In this document: piece by piece, positions 46,085 through 55,753 of the stretch
Numbering within the stretch: position 1 is the stretch's first letter
Layout: each line of letters starts with the position of its first letter
NCBI RefSeq assembly: GCF_000381125.1
Contig: NZ_KB905930.1
Span: 124,001 to 188,000 of the forward strand
DNA length: 64,000 bases
Reading direction: 5' to 3'
From: Caldimonas manganoxidans ATCC BAA-369
Lineage (GTDB): Bacteria > Pseudomonadota > Gammaproteobacteria > Burkholderiales > Burkholderiaceae_C
Notes under the pieces: generated by a model
Database searches by the model: none
What the model saw: only the letters and a program-made list of their open reading frames with translations
Told to the model about the DNA's origin: nothing
Position numbers and translations under genes: made by a program

Positions 46085-48505
46085 GTGCAATTTCCCGAGT
46101 CCTGGTTGCGCGAGTTCTGTGACCCGCCGCTGAGCACCGAAGCCCTGGCCGAACTGCTGACGATGGCCGGTCTGGAAGTGGAGGAGCTGCGTCCCGTGGC
46201 CCCGCCGTTTTCATCGGTGGTCGTGGCCCGAGTGCTGGAGGTGGAGCGGCACCCCAACGCCGATCGACTGAATGTGTGCCGCGTCGATGCCGGCACGGGG
46301 CAAACACTGCAAATCGTGTGCGGTGCGCCCAATGTGCGCGCGGGGCTGAAGGTGCCCTGTGCGCTGGTGGGGGCGCAGCTGCCGCCGGCGCAAGACGGGG
46401 GCGAACCCGTGCGCATCAAACTTGGCCAACTCCGAGGAGTGGAAAGCCAGGGCATGCTGTGCTCGGCGCGCGAACTCAAGCTCTCCGACGATCACGAGGG
46501 CTTGCTGGTGCTGGATGAGGACGCACCGGTGGGGCGCGACCTGCGCGAGGTGTTGTCGCTGGACGACACGCTGTTCACGCTCAAGCTCACGCCCAACCTG
46601 GCGCATTGTCTGAGTGTTTATGGCATTGCACGGGAGGTGTCGGCGCTGACCGGTGCGCCGTTGAAACAACCGGTTTTCCCGCCGGTGAGTGTGAGTCATG
46701 CCGACAGGCTGCCGGTGCGCATCGAGGCACCAGACTTGTGCGGGCGGTTTTCCGGGCGCATCATCCGGCACGTGAATCCGCGGGCAGCCACGCCGGCCTG
46801 GATGGTGCAGCGTTTGGCGCGTTGTGGCCAGCGTTCGGTCAATGCGTTGGTGGACATCTCGAACTATGTGATGTTCGAGTATGGCCAGCCCACTCACATT
46901 TTCGACCTCGACAAGATCCATGGGGGGCTGACGGTGCGCTGGGGGCGCCCGGGCGAGCGCCTGGAGCTGCTCAACGGTGAGACCATCGAGCTCGACGGGC
47001 AAGTCGGCGTGATCGCCGACGATGAGGCCGTCGAATCGCTGGCCGGCATCATGGGTGGGGAGCGCACGTCGACGTCCGATCACACCCGCAACATTTATGT
47101 GGAGGCGGCGTTTTGGTGGCCCAAGGCCGTGGCCGGCCGTTCGCGCCGCTACAACTTCTCGACCGACGCGGGGCATCGCTTCGAGCGCGGCGTCGATCCG
47201 GCGCGGACGGTGGACGTCATCGAGCGCATTTCGCAGCTGGTGCTGGACATCTGTGGTGGCCAAGCCGGACCGATCGATGACCAAGTGCTGCGTCTGCCTG
47301 AGCGTGCGCCCGTCAAGTTGCGAGTGGAGCGGGCCAGCAGAGTCATCGGCATGCCGGTCACGCAAGAGGACTGCGTCGGCGTGTTCCGCCGTCTGGGCCT
47401 GCAAGTTGCGCAGGAGCCGGGGTGTCTGACCGTGCAGCCGCCCAGTTGGCGCTTCGATCTGCAAATCGAGGAAGACCTGATCGAGGAAGTGATCCGTGTG
47501 CTGGGCTACGACCGGCTGCCGGATACCCCACCGCTGGCGCCCACGGTGGCCAAGGTGCGCTCGGAGTCGCGCCGTAGCCTGCATGCCGTGCGTCATGCCC
47601 TGGCGGCATTGGACTATCAGGAAACGTTGAACTTTAGCTTCGTCGAGCCTCAGTGGGAACGCGATTTCGCTGGCAATGAGCGTCCGATCCAGTTGCTCAA
47701 TCCCATTGCAGCGCCCTTGAGCGTGATGCGATCCAGCCTGATCGGCAGCTTGGTGCAGGTGCTGCGGTTCAACTTGGCGCGCAAGGCCTCCAGGGTGCGT
47801 GTGTTCGAGGCGGGCAAGGTGTTCTTGCGCGATGCATCGGTGGTCGACTCGGACACGACGGTGGCCGGGCTGCGTCAACCGTTGTATGTGAGCGGGCTGG
47901 CTTATGGCCCGGTGGATGAGCTGCAGTGGGGACGCGAGGATCGCGTGGTCGATTTCTTTGACGTCAAAGGCGATGTCGAGACCTTGTTGGCACCGCTGCA
48001 AGCTCGGTTCGAACCTGGGGAGCATCCTGCGCTGCATCCGGGGCGTTGTGCTCGCGTGGTGGTCGATGGCCGTGTGGTGGGACATGTGGGCGAGTTGCAC
48101 CCGCGCTGGCGCCAGCGCTATGAACTGCCGCTCGCCCCGGTGGTGTTCGAGCTCGACGCCGAGGCGTTGTTGCAGCGTCCGCTGCCGGTGTACCGGCCGA
48201 TTTCGCGCCAGCAACCGGTGTGGCGCGACATTGCCGTCATCGTGCGCGAAGGCGTGACGCATGATGCATTGCTGCAAGCCATCATGCAGGCGCCCACCGA
48301 CGGGCTGGTGCGCCAGGCCGTGCTCTTCGATGTATACCGTCCCAAAACGCCGACGCCGGAGATTGGCCCCGGGCAGCGCAGTCTGGCGTTGCGATTGGAG
48401 TTGTTGGATGACCGAGGAGGTCTTACCGATGAGCGCATCGATGCCGCCGTGCGAGCCGTGGTCGATACGCTGAGCCAGCGTTTTGGAGCGAGGTTGCGGG
48501 CCTGA
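46085..48505 (+). CDS. pheT: Phenylalanyl-tRNA synthetase beta subunit
   Basis: An 806-aa subunit with an N-terminal EMAP/tRNA-binding domain (about 40-150), B3/B4 editing domain, B5, and a C-terminal ferredoxin-like anticodon-binding domain ([24 protein letters not shown]). It starts at GTG 46085 ([10 protein letters not shown]) with AAGGAAG upstream. It overlaps nothing and leads into ihfA. Confidence 0.97.
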   Translation: MQFPESWLREFCDPPLSTEALAELLTMAGLEVEELRPVAPPFSSVVVARVLEVERHPNADRLNVCRVDAGTGQTLQIVCGAPNVRAGLKVPCALVGAQLPPAQDGGEPVRIKLGQLRGVESQGMLCSARELKLSDDHEGLLVLDEDAPVGRDLREVLSLDDTLFTLKLTPNLAHCLSVYGIAREVSALTGAPLKQPVFPPVSVSHADRLPVRIEAPDLCGRFSGRIIRHVNPRAATPAWMVQRLARCGQRSVNALVDISNYVMFEYGQPTHIFDLDKIHGGLTVRWGRPGERLELLNGETIELDGQVGVIADDEAVESLAGIMGGERTSTSDHTRNIYVEAAFWWPKAVAGRSRRYNFSTDAGHRFERGVDPARTVDVIERISQLVLDICGGQAGPIDDQVLRLPERAPVKLRVERASRVIGMPVTQEDCVGVFRRLGLQVAQEPGCLTVQPPSWRFDLQIEEDLIEEVIRVLGYDRLPDTPPLAPTVAKVRSESRRSLHAVRHALAALDYQETLNFSFVEPQWERDFAGNERPIQLLNPIAAPLSVMRSSLIGSLVQVLRFNLARKASRVRVFEAGKVFLRDASVVDSDTTVAGLRQPLYVSGLAYGPVDELQWGREDRVVDFFDVKGDVETLLAPLQARFEPGEHPALHPGRCARVVVDGRVVGHVGELHPRWRQRYELPLAPVVFELDAEALLQRPLPVYRPISRQQPVWRDIAVIVREGVTHDALLQAIMQAPTDGLVRQAVLFDVYRPKTPTPEIGPGQRSLALRLELLDDRGGLTDERIDAAVRAVVDTLSQRFGARLRA

Positions 48506-48576
48506 GCGCAGGCCGTCAGATGCCGGGCCGGCTCGGTGCTGCCCCTGCTGGCGTGGTTGGATGGATGGAGTATGAG

Positions 48577-48918
48577 ATGGACCGAGTGATCCTCCCGGTG
48601 ATCGAGACGCCGACCTTGACCAAGGCGGAATTGGCTGATCTGCTGTTCGAGCGTTTGGGGCTGAACAAGCGTGAGTCCAAGGACATGGTGGAGGCCTTCT
48701 TCGAGATCATCCATGACAGCCTGAGCCGCGGCGAGGATGTGAAACTCTCGGGTTTCGGCAATTTCCAGATCCGGCGCAAGGCCCCGCGCCCCGGGCGCAA
48801 TCCGCGCACCGGGGAGTCCATCCCGATCAAAGCGCGCAATGTGGTCACATTTCACGCCAGCCACAAGCTCAAGGCCCTGGTGCAAGGGCAAACCCCATTG
48901 GCGGAAGACTTCGAGTAA
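48577..48918 (+). CDS. ihfA: Integration host factor alpha subunit
   Basis: A 113-aa DNA-bending protein of the HU/IHF family. It has [49 protein letters not shown] and the C-terminal FHASHKLKA. The ATG at 48577 has GGAG 6 bases upstream; ATG 48565 is an alternative. pheST-ihfA is the standard order. Confidence 0.95.
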   Translation: MDRVILPVIETPTLTKAELADLLFERLGLNKRESKDMVEAFFEIIHDSLSRGEDVKLSGFGNFQIRRKAPRPGRNPRTGESIPIKARNVVTFHASHKLKALVQGQTPLAEDFE

Positions 48919-48954
48919 AGTCTGAACTCTTCGGTACGATCTCATTGATTTTCA

Positions 48955-49422
48955 ATGGAGAAGGCGCTCCCAGCCATTCCTGCCAAGCGCTACTTCACCA
49001 TCGGTGAGGTCAGTGAACTGTGCGGCGTCAAACCCTATGTGCTGCGGTATTGGGAGCAGGAGTTCACGCAGCTCAAGCCGATGAAGCGGCGCGGCAATCG
49101 GCGCTATTACCAGCACCACGAGGTGTTGCTCATTCGCCGCATCCGAGAACTGCTCTACGAACACGGTTTCACGATCAGCGGGGCGCGCAATCGGCTCGCG
49201 GAGATGGGCTTGGCCGGCCGTGGCATGGAGGCGGCTCTCGACGCCGAGGGCTCGGACCGCCGTGCGGTGGGGGCGGCGGCCCCGGATTCGGCCACGGACC
49301 CGGGAGCCAAGGGCAGTTCAGCCCAGGACGCGGCCCCGTCTGTCGCGCCCCGCTCGATCTATGGCTTGCAGCAGCTGCGCGAAGAATTGCTGTCCATCCG
49401 GGCCATCCTGGCACAAGAGTGA
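48955..49422 (+). CDS. MerR-family regulator (short, MlrA-like N-terminus)
   Basis: A 155-aa protein with a MerR winged helix (about 10-80): YFTIGEVSELCGVKPYVLRYWEQEF, RRGNRRYYQHHEVLLIRRIRELLYEHGFTI. The rest is a low-complexity Ala/Asp/Gly tail followed by a short helix LQQLREELLSIRAIL. There is no metal-binding Cys set. This gene regularly follows ihfA in Betaproteobacteria; its ligand is unknown. Confidence 0.9.
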   Translation: MEKALPAIPAKRYFTIGEVSELCGVKPYVLRYWEQEFTQLKPMKRRGNRRYYQHHEVLLIRRIRELLYEHGFTISGARNRLAEMGLAGRGMEAALDAEGSDRRAVGAAAPDSATDPGAKGSSAQDAAPSVAPRSIYGLQQLREELLSIRAILAQE

Positions 49423-49450
49423 AATTTGTGCCTATAATTCAAGGCTTCGT

Positions 49451-49527
49451 CGGGGTGTAGCGCAGCCTGGTAGCGCACTTGCATGGGGTGCAAGGGGTCG
49501 CGAGTTCGAATCCCGCCACCCCGACCA
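49451..49527 (+). tRNA. tRNA-Pro (GGG)
   Basis: 77 nt with encoded CCA (49525-49527). Acceptor CGGGGTG / CACCCCG. The anticodon stem CTTGC/GCAAG encloses ATGGGGT, giving anticodon GGG. T-loop GAGTTCGAATC. It lies 28 bases after the MerR gene, with its own terminator. Confidence 0.96.
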
Positions 49528-49536
49528 TCGAATGCG

Positions 49537-49571
49537 AAAGCCCGGTGCCGACAAGGCGCCGGGCTTTTTGC
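49537..49571 (+). terminator. Intrinsic terminator of tRNA-Pro
   Basis: AAAGCCCGGTGCC (49537-49549) pairs with GGCGCCGGGCTTT (49555-49567, one G-T pair) and is followed by TTG. Confidence 0.85.
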
Positions 49572-49877
49572 TTGAGGGCTCGGGGAGGCAGTGTCGCGTG
49601 CGGCCATCGGGCCTTGCCTACCTTGGCCAGCCAGTCCCAACCGCGCGAGGGGGCAGGGCGTATGGGCGCACGGGCGTATGGGTGTCTGGAGCGGCCTTGC
49701 CGGGCGGCATCCCGGCAATGAGGGGCCCCGAGTCTCGACGAGAGGGGCGCTCTGATTTTCGATATAATCTTGCGCTTTCGTTCCTTGCCGCACTCGTGGG
49801 CAGGCTCCTATGGAGCCTGCCTTGACGCCCGGGGCGGCTTACCCACCCATCTCGATGGGAATCCACAAGGAGTGTCA
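49572..49877 (+). promoter_or_regulatory. rpsF promoter and structured leader
   Basis: A 306-base non-coding stretch. TATAAT at 49763-49768 is a consensus -10 with no clear -35. Before it lie an 11-base direct repeat GGGCGTATGGG (49656-49666 and 49672-49682) and an inverted repeat TTGCCGGG-N6-CCCGGCAA (49697-49718). After it, in the leader, are a perfect 10-bp hairpin GGCAGGCTCC / GGAGCCTGCC (49799-49821) and CCCAT-CTCG-ATGGG (49846-49859) just before the ribosome site. Confidence 0.65.
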
Positions 49878-50240
49878 ATGCGTCACTATGAAATCGTCCT
49901 ATTGATCCATCCGGATCAAAGCGAGCAGGTCGGCGCCATGCTCGAGCGCTACAAGGGCATGGTCACCTCCGCAGGTGGCAAGGTCCACCGTGTCGAGGAT
50001 TGGGGCCGTCGCCAGTTGGCCTACATGATCCAGAAGCTCGCCAAGGCCCACTATGTGTGCTTGAACATCGAGTGCAGCAAAGAAACCTTGGCCGAGCTGG
50101 AGACGGCGTTCCGCTTCAATGACGCCGTGCTGCGGCATTTGACGGTGCAAAAGCGCAAGGCCGAGACCGCGCCGTCGGTCATGATGAAGGCCGTCGAGAA
50201 GGAAGAGGCCCGCAAGTCGCAACAGGAGGCGGCTGCCTGA
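49878..50240 (+). CDS. rpsF: Ribosomal protein S6
   Basis: A 120-aa 30S protein starting [18 protein letters not shown], with [18 protein letters not shown] and [12 protein letters not shown]. The acidic/basic C-terminal tail is longer than the core fold. AAGGAG precedes ATG 49878. It heads rpsF-priB-rpsR-rplI. Confidence 0.97.
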   Translation: MRHYEIVLLIHPDQSEQVGAMLERYKGMVTSAGGKVHRVEDWGRRQLAYMIQKLAKAHYVCLNIECSKETLAELETAFRFNDAVLRHLTVQKRKAETAPSVMMKAVEKEEARKSQQEAAA

Positions 50241-50274
50241 ATGAGGTGCTGCCGCGTGCCGTCGGTTGCCGAGC

Positions 50275-50556
50275 ATGAACCAGGTGATGCTGGAAGCTCG
50301 GGTGACTGAGCGAGGTGCGCTGCGCTATACCCCGGCCGGACTTCCTGCGCTCGACTTGCTGCTGTCGCACGAGTCCACGTTGATGGAAGCCGCCATCCCG
50401 CGCAAAGTCCGCATGGACCTCAAAGCGGTGGTGATCGGGGCTTTGGCGGAGCAGTTGAGCCGCGTCGAGATGGGCAGTGTCCATCGCTTCGCTGGATTTC
50501 TGGCCTCTCAGCGCAATGGCCGCGGCGTGGTGTTGCACATCACTGGCCTGCTTTAG
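50275..50556 (+). CDS. priB: Primosomal replication protein N (PriB)
   Basis: A 93-aa OB-fold single-strand DNA-binding protein for replication restart. It starts MNQVMLEARVTERGALRYTPAG and contains PALDLLLSHES and the end RGVVLHITGLL. It lies between rpsF and rpsR, its diagnostic position. The ribosome site is weak. Confidence 0.92.
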   Translation: MNQVMLEARVTERGALRYTPAGLPALDLLLSHESTLMEAAIPRKVRMDLKAVVIGALAEQLSRVEMGSVHRFAGFLASQRNGRGVVLHITGLL

Positions 50557-50599
50557 TGCATCGTTAATCTTCGGATAGATCAATTAGGAAAGTTCCATC

Positions 50600-50884
50600 A
50601 TGGCTGCGCCCCGTAGCAAGCTCTCAAAGGATCGCAAGTCCAAGCGCAATCAGCAGTCGCTGCTGTTCAAGCGCAAGCGTTTCTGCCGCTTTACCGTCGC
50701 TGGCGTCGAGGAGATCGATTACAAGGATGTCGATACCTTGCGCGATTTCATTGGTGAGAACGGCAAGATCACGCCCGCCCGTCTGACTGGCACGCGCGCC
50801 ATTTATCAGCGTCAGCTCTCGACGGCCATCAAGCGCGCCCGTTTCCTGGCTTTGCTGCCGTATACCGATCAGCACAAGGTTTGA
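50600..50884 (+). CDS. rpsR: Ribosomal protein S18
   Basis: A 94-aa protein with the family core [53 protein letters not shown]. It pairs with S6 on the 30S platform. Confidence 0.97.
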   Translation: MAAPRSKLSKDRKSKRNQQSLLFKRKRFCRFTVAGVEEIDYKDVDTLRDFIGENGKITPARLTGTRAIYQRQLSTAIKRARFLALLPYTDQHKV

Positions 50885-50895
50885 GGAGTCCAGAC

Positions 50896-51348
50896 ATGCA
50901 AATCATCCTGCTGGAAAAAGTCGCCAATCTGGGCAACCTCGGTGATGTGGTCAAGGTCAAGGACGGCTATGCCCGCAACTTCCTGATTCCCACGGGGGCG
51001 GCCCGTCGCGCCACGGAGGCGGCCATCAAGGAGTTCGAAGCCAAGCGAGCCGAACTCGAGAAGGCCGCCGCCGAGAAACTCGCCGCTGCCCAGGCCTTGG
51101 GCGAGAAGATCAACGGCAAGACGGTGCAAGTCACCCAAAAGGCTGGGGTGGACGGCCGTCTGTTCGGTTCGGTCACGAACATCGACATTGCCGAAGCTCT
51201 GGGCAAGCTGGGCTTCCAGGTGCACAAGTCGCAGATCCGCTTGCCCAACGGCCCGATCAAGACCGTGGGCGAACACCCGGTGACGGTGGGGCTGCACACC
51301 GACGTGGTGGTGGAAGTGCTGGTCTCGGTGGTGGGTGAAACCGCCTGA
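50896..51348 (+). CDS. rplI: Ribosomal protein L9
   Basis: A 150-aa protein starting [31 protein letters not shown] long central helix is rich in Ala, Glu and Lys (about 45-80). The C-terminal domain begins near [17 protein letters not shown] 50896 follows GAGGAG. It closes the operon. Confidence 0.97.
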   Translation: MQIILLEKVANLGNLGDVVKVKDGYARNFLIPTGAARRATEAAIKEFEAKRAELEKAAAEKLAAAQALGEKINGKTVQVTQKAGVDGRLFGSVTNIDIAEALGKLGFQVHKSQIRLPNGPIKTVGEHPVTVGLHTDVVVEVLVSVVGETA

Positions 51349-51370
51349 AGACGCAAGGCTGTGCGACACA

Positions 51371-51402
51371 GGCCGGTGCCTCGCACCGGCCTTTTCGTTT
51401 TC
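51371..51402 (+). terminator. Intrinsic terminator after rplI
   Basis: GGCCGGTGC / GCACCGGCC (51371-51379 and 51383-51391), 3-base loop, then TTTTCGTTTTC. Confidence 0.93.
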
Positions 51403-51443
51403 TACACAGCTTGTTCTGCACAAAGGCACAGGCTGTCCCCGAG

Positions 51444-51452
51444 ATATCCACA
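51444..51452 (+). promoter_or_regulatory. DnaA-box-like site before dnaB
   Basis: ATATCCACA differs by one base from the DnaA box TTATCCACA. It lies 49 bases before dnaB in a 98-base gap with no other clear signals. A single site is weak evidence. Confidence 0.3.
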
Positions 51453-51500
51453 GACTTGTTCCTTGCCCCACGGCGGGGCTCGTCTTAACCTACTCGACTT

Positions 51501-52928
51501 ATGTCCGCCATCGTCTCAGGTTCGTCCTTTCCCGAGACCCCTCGTCGCCAGGACGACGAGGTGGCGCGTTTGCGCATTCCTCCGCATTCCGTCGAAGCCG
51601 AGCAAAGCGTGTTGGGGGGCTTGCTGCTGGACAACGGAGCGTGGGACCGCGCCGGCGATTTGCTCACGGAGAGCGACTTCTACCGTCATGAGCACCGCCT
51701 GATCTACGCGGCCATCGGCCAACTGATCAACGCCAACAAGCCGGCCGATGTGATCACGGTGTTCGAGCACTTGCAAAGCTTGGGCAAGGCTGAAGAATGT
51801 GGTGGTCTGGTGTATCTGAATGCGCTGGCGCAGAGCGTGCCCAGTGCGGCCAACCTGCGCCGCTATGCGGAGATCGTGCGAGAGCGCGCCATCTTGCGCA
51901 AACTCGTCTCGGCTAGCGACGAGATCGCCACGGCGGCCTTCAATCCACAAGGTCGCCCGGTGTCGCAGATCCTGGACGAAGCCGAAGGGCGCATCTTCCA
52001 GATCGGCGAAGAGGGCAACCGCGGCAAACAGGGGTTCCATTCGATGGAATCTCTGGTCGTGCAATTGCTCGACCGCGTGCAAGAGCTGGCCGAGAATGGC
52101 GCCGAGGATGTCACGGGGGTGCGTACCGGCTTCTACGATCTGGACCGCATGACCTCGGGTCTGCAACCGGGCGATCTGATCATCTTGGCGGCGCGTCCGT
52201 CCATGGGTAAAACCGCCTTTGCCCTGAACATCGGGGAGCATGTGGCCGTCCATGAGGGGCTACCGGTGGTGATTTTCTCGATGGAGATGGGGGCGGCCCA
52301 ATTGGCGCTGCGGGTGGTGGGCTCGCTCGGCCGCATCGACCAAAGCCATCTGCGCACCGGCGCTTTGCGCGACGATGAGTGGTCGCGGCTGTCCGAGGCG
52401 GTGGAGAAGCTGCGCAACGCGAGCATCTTCATCGATGAGACGCCAGGGTTGTCGCCCAGTGAGCTGCGCGCGCGGGCCCGCCGCCAGGCGCGTCAATGCG
52501 GCCAGCTTGGTCTGATCATCGTCGACTACTTGCAGTTGATGAGCGGCAGCTCTGGCAGCAGTGAAGAAAACCGCGCCACCGTGATCGGCGAAATCTCACG
52601 TGGCCTCAAGGCTCTTGCCAAAGAACTGCGCTGTCCCGTCATTGCGCTTTCTCAGCTCAACCGCAGTGTCGAGAGCCGCACCGACAAGCGCCCGATGATG
52701 AGCGATCTGCGGGAATCGGGGGCGATCGAGCAAGATGCCGACGTCATCATGTTCATCTACCGTGACGAGTACTACACCAAGGACCAATGCAAGGAGCCTG
52801 GTGTGGCCGAAATCATCATCGGCAAGCAGCGCAACGGCCCGGTCGGAACCGTCAAGCTCACTTTCCTGAAGCCGTTGACCAAGTTCGAGAATCTGGCGCC
52901 CGGTGCGCTCGGGGGCGGCGACTACTGA
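51501..52928 (+). CDS. dnaB: Replicative DNA helicase DnaB
   Basis: A 475-aa hexameric 5'-3' helicase. The N-terminal domain (about 25-130) starts RIPPHSVEAEQSVLGGLLLD. The RecA-like core has Walker A ARPSMGKTAFALN, VVIFSMEMGA, Walker B LIIVDYLQLM and the Arg-finger region IEQDADVIMFIYRDEYY. No intein interrupts it. It is convergent with the PhoH-like gene. Confidence 0.97.
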   Translation: MSAIVSGSSFPETPRRQDDEVARLRIPPHSVEAEQSVLGGLLLDNGAWDRAGDLLTESDFYRHEHRLIYAAIGQLINANKPADVITVFEHLQSLGKAEECGGLVYLNALAQSVPSAANLRRYAEIVRERAILRKLVSASDEIATAAFNPQGRPVSQILDEAEGRIFQIGEEGNRGKQGFHSMESLVVQLLDRVQELAENGAEDVTGVRTGFYDLDRMTSGLQPGDLIILAARPSMGKTAFALNIGEHVAVHEGLPVVIFSMEMGAAQLALRVVGSLGRIDQSHLRTGALRDDEWSRLSEAVEKLRNASIFIDETPGLSPSELRARARRQARQCGQLGLIIVDYLQLMSGSSGSSEENRATVIGEISRGLKALAKELRCPVIALSQLNRSVESRTDKRPMMSDLRESGAIEQDADVIMFIYRDEYYTKDQCKEPGVAEIIIGKQRNGPVGTVKLTFLKPLTKFENLAPGALGGGDY

Positions 52929-52944
52929 GGCCCCCTTCGATCGT

Positions 52945-54579
52945 TCAGAGCACTTCGCTGGCGAAATCGGCCAAGCGCGAACGCTCGCCGCGAGCCAGCG
53001 TGACATGCCCGCTGTGCGGCCAGCCCTTGAATCGGTCCACGGCATACGTCAGGCCTGAACTGCCTTCGGTGAGGTAGGGCGTATCGATTTGCGCGAGGTT
53101 GCCCAAGCAGACGATCTTCGTGCCAGGACCGGCCCGGGTGATGAGCGTCTTCATTTGCTTGGGGGTCAGATTCTGGGCTTCGTCGATGATGACGAACTTG
53201 TTCAGGAAAGTGCGCCCACGCATGAAGTTCATGCTCTTGATCTTCACTTTGGATCGCACCAGTTCTTGGGTGGCGGCCCGTCCCCATTCGCCGGCGCTGG
53301 TGTCGGTGCGAGCGAGCACTTCCAGGTTGTCGTCCAAAGCGCCCATCCACGGCGACATTTTTTCTTCTTCCGTGCCGGGCAGGTAGCCGATGTCCTCACC
53401 CACCGGCACGGTGACCCGGGTCACGATGATTTCGGTGTAGCGTCGCTCCTCGAGGACTTGACTGAGGGCAGCGGCCAGCGTCATCAGGGTCTTGCCGGTG
53501 CCGGCCGTGCCGGTGAGGGTGACGAAGTCGCACTCCGGGTCCATCAGCAGGTTGAGCGCGAAGTTTTGCTCCCGGTTGCGCGCCGTGATGCCCCACACGG
53601 CATTCTTTTGGTGGGTGTATTCCTTGCAGGTGCGCAACACGGCGGTTTTGCCCGTGATCTCGGTGACGCGTGCGTACAGTGGCGTCACGCCGGGGGCTTC
53701 GAGATAGACGAATTGATTGATCAGCAGTGCCGGCACCAAGGGGCCGCTGATGCGGTAGTAGGTGTGGCCCGCTTGCTGCCAGCTTTCCATGGTCTTGCCA
53801 TGGCGCTCCCAAAAATCGACCGGCAGCGGCAACACGCCGGTGTAGAGCAGGTCGCCGTCCTCGAGTGTTTTGTCGTTGTAGTAGTCCTCGGCCGGCAGCC
53901 CCAAGGCACGTGCCTTGATGCGCATGTTGATGTCTTTGGACACCAACACCACCTCGCGGTCGGGATGCTTCTGGCGCAGCGATTGCACGACGCCGAGGAT
54001 CTGGTTGTCGGCCTTGCCCTGGGGTAATCCCACGGGCAATTGCACGTCCACGAGCTGGGTCTGGAAGAACAGATGCCCCCCGGCTTCGCGATGCCCGGTC
54101 TTGGACAAGGGCACTCCCCCCTCAGGGAAGTTGGCATTCGTTTGAGCCACCAGGGCGTCGAGTTCGCGGCTGACTTGCCGGGCATTGCGGGCCACTTCGG
54201 ACATGCCCCGCTTGTGGCTGTCGAGCTCCTCCAGCGTGATCATCGGCAAATAGATGTCGTGTTCCTCGAAGCGATAGATCGACATCGGGTCGTGCATCAG
54301 CACATTGGTGTCGAGCACGAAAAGCTTGGGCGGGCCTTGCCGCTGAGGCCGCTTCGGGCGGGCCGGGGCTTGCGCCTGCGCAGCCACTGGTACAGGCGTG
54401 GACTGACGAGGCTGCGCCGGCGCCAGCGCAACCGGTGCATCGGTGCGCAGTTCCAGCAGGCCGTGAGAGCTGGGCTCGGATTTTTGCGATCGGGGGGTCT
54501 TGCGCGGCGCGCTCTGCGCGTCAATGTCCGAGAGGGTCAGCAGGGTGGCTTTCTTCGTGGGGGGCTTGGGCAGAGGCAT
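52945..54579 (-). CDS. PhoH-family protein with N-terminal PIN domain (PhoH2-type)
   Basis: A 544-aa protein. A Pro/Ala/Gln-rich N-terminal tail (1-85) precedes a PIN ribonuclease domain (about 85-225: KLFVLDTNVLMHDP, MITLEELDSHKRG). A PhoH ATPase follows, with Walker A LTGTAGTGKTLMTLAAAL, Walker B FVIIDEAQNLTP and SGLTYAVDRFKGWP. PhoH2 proteins of this layout have RNA helicase and RNase activity in mycobacteria. The ORF begins at ATG 54579. Confidence 0.92.
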   Translation of the reverse strand: MPLPKPPTKKATLLTLSDIDAQSAPRKTPRSQKSEPSSHGLLELRTDAPVALAPAQPRQSTPVPVAAQAQAPARPKRPQRQGPPKLFVLDTNVLMHDPMSIYRFEEHDIYLPMITLEELDSHKRGMSEVARNARQVSRELDALVAQTNANFPEGGVPLSKTGHREAGGHLFFQTQLVDVQLPVGLPQGKADNQILGVVQSLRQKHPDREVVLVSKDINMRIKARALGLPAEDYYNDKTLEDGDLLYTGVLPLPVDFWERHGKTMESWQQAGHTYYRISGPLVPALLINQFVYLEAPGVTPLYARVTEITGKTAVLRTCKEYTHQKNAVWGITARNREQNFALNLLMDPECDFVTLTGTAGTGKTLMTLAAALSQVLEERRYTEIIVTRVTVPVGEDIGYLPGTEEEKMSPWMGALDDNLEVLARTDTSAGEWGRAATQELVRSKVKIKSMNFMRGRTFLNKFVIIDEAQNLTPKQMKTLITRAGPGTKIVCLGNLAQIDTPYLTEGSSGLTYAVDRFKGWPHSGHVTLARGERSRLADFASEVL

Positions 54580-54605
54580 CGTCAGGCGGGTTCAGGCAGC
54601 GGAAA

Positions 54606-54637
54606 CAAAAAAGCCGCACAGCAAGCTGGGCGGCTTT
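54606..54637 (-). terminator. Intrinsic terminator after bcp
   Basis: On the minus strand AAAGCCGC (54637-54630) pairs with GCGGCTTT (54617-54610), followed by T residues to 54606. It separates bcp from the downstream PhoH-like gene. Confidence 0.8.
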
Positions 54638-54772
54638 GCGTGGATGCGGCGGTGACGACTCTCGAATCGGGTCGACGGCATGGCTTCATTATGCACGGCC
54701 ACCGCAGCGGTGCAATGTCATCACGTCGTGTGCATCGGTACGGCCGATGGAACCCGGCACGCTGGCGAGATT

Positions 54773-55249
54773 TCAAGCCGCCTTCTTCAGCGCCTTGACG
54801 GCCTTGAGGACTTCATCCACATGGCCGGCCACCTTGATGCCGCGCCATTCGTGGCGCAGGATGCCGTCGCCATCGATCACGAAGGTGCTGCGCTCGATGC
54901 CTTTGACCTTCTTGCCGTACATGATCTTGTTTTTGACCACGCCGAACATGTGGCAGAGCTTTTCTTCGGTGTCGGCGATCAGCTCGAAGGGCAACTCCAA
55001 GTTCTGCTTGAACTTGTCGTGCGAAGCCATGTTGTCGCGCGATACACCGAAAACCACCGCGCCGGCTTTCACGAATTCTTTGTGCTTGTCACGAAACTGC
55101 ATGGCCTCGGTCGTGCATCCCGGGGTGTTGTCCTTGGGATAGAAATACAGCACGACGATCTGACCTGCGTAGGCCTGGGGCGTGAACTTCACCCCGTTCG
55201 TGGCAAGCGCTTCAAAGTCCGGGAGAGGTTTATTGAGGGCTGGCGTCAT
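54773..55249 (-). CDS. bcp: Thioredoxin-dependent peroxiredoxin, BCP/PrxQ
   Basis: A 158-aa peroxiredoxin reducing hydrogen peroxide and organic peroxides. The peroxidatic Cys lies in DNTPGCTTEAMQFRD. The E. coli-type second Cys five residues later is absent (Met). Another Cys in EEKLCHMFGVV could resolve the disulfide, as in PrxQ proteins that use a helix-3 Cys. The start MTPALNKPLPDFEA is by homology. Confidence 0.92.
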   Translation of the reverse strand: MTPALNKPLPDFEALATNGVKFTPQAYAGQIVVLYFYPKDNTPGCTTEAMQFRDKHKEFVKAGAVVFGVSRDNMASHDKFKQNLELPFELIADTEEKLCHMFGVVKNKIMYGKKVKGIERSTFVIDGDGILRHEWRGIKVAGHVDEVLKAVKALKKAA

Positions 55250-55303
55250 GTAGGTGTTGAAGAGGGTTGCGCCCGTTCAGGCCTAGCCCGAGATTATAGC
55301 TTC

Positions 55304-55753
55304 TCACCTGCCGATATCCCTTGCCAATGGTCGGTGGCCCCATGATGGGGGCTGGGGCCCATCATGGGCCGATGGCGGGGGCGTCATCATCAGCAAAGCC
55401 ACCACGCTGCGGCCTTCGCTGGCCAGAATGTTGTAGGTGCGGCAGGCCGCGGCGGTGTCCATCGTTTCTACGCCGATACGCTGCATCATCAGCGGCTGCA
55501 GGAGTTGCGGCCGGGCGAACTGCAGGCGTGCACCGGTGCCCAGTAGCACGACCTCGGGGGCGAGGTCCGCCACACGGGTGAAGTCCTCGACGGTCAAATC
55601 CGTCACGCTCTGGCAGGCCCAGGACTGCACCGGCCCACGCCATGGCACCAGCAGGCTGCCGGTATGCACCACGGCGTTGATGGTGATGCCCTGGGCCGTC
55701 AGAGCCGTGATGATGTTCAAGGACGCATCGGCGCGATCGGGCTGCAGTTTCAC
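55304..55753 (-). CDS. Mth938-like domain protein
   Basis: A 149-aa protein of the Mth938/NDUFAF3-like family. It has the pattern YxxxGIxINxxxHTGSLLV (here GITINAVVHTGSLLVPW), PEVVLLGTGARLQF and GVETMDTAAACRTYNILASEGRSVVALLM. The family fold normally ends about there; a 25-residue Pro/His-rich tail follows. It starts at GTG 55753. Biochemical role is unknown. It is divergent from alaA. Confidence 0.82.
   Translation of the reverse strand: MKLQPDRADASLNIITALTAQGITINAVVHTGSLLVPWRGPVQSWACQSVTDLTVEDFTRVADLAPEVVLLGTGARLQFARPQLLQPLMMQRIGVETMDTAAACRTYNILASEGRSVVALLMMTPPPSAHDGPQPPSWGHRPLARDIGR

Noticed and set aside
46211-48277. 688-codon open frame antisense to pheT
   Set aside because: Composition-driven; no start context or motif, and pheT is complete.
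51403-51500. Replication origin near dnaB
   Set aside because: Only one imperfect DnaA-box-like site, no AT-rich unwinding element and no dnaA/dnaN neighbours.
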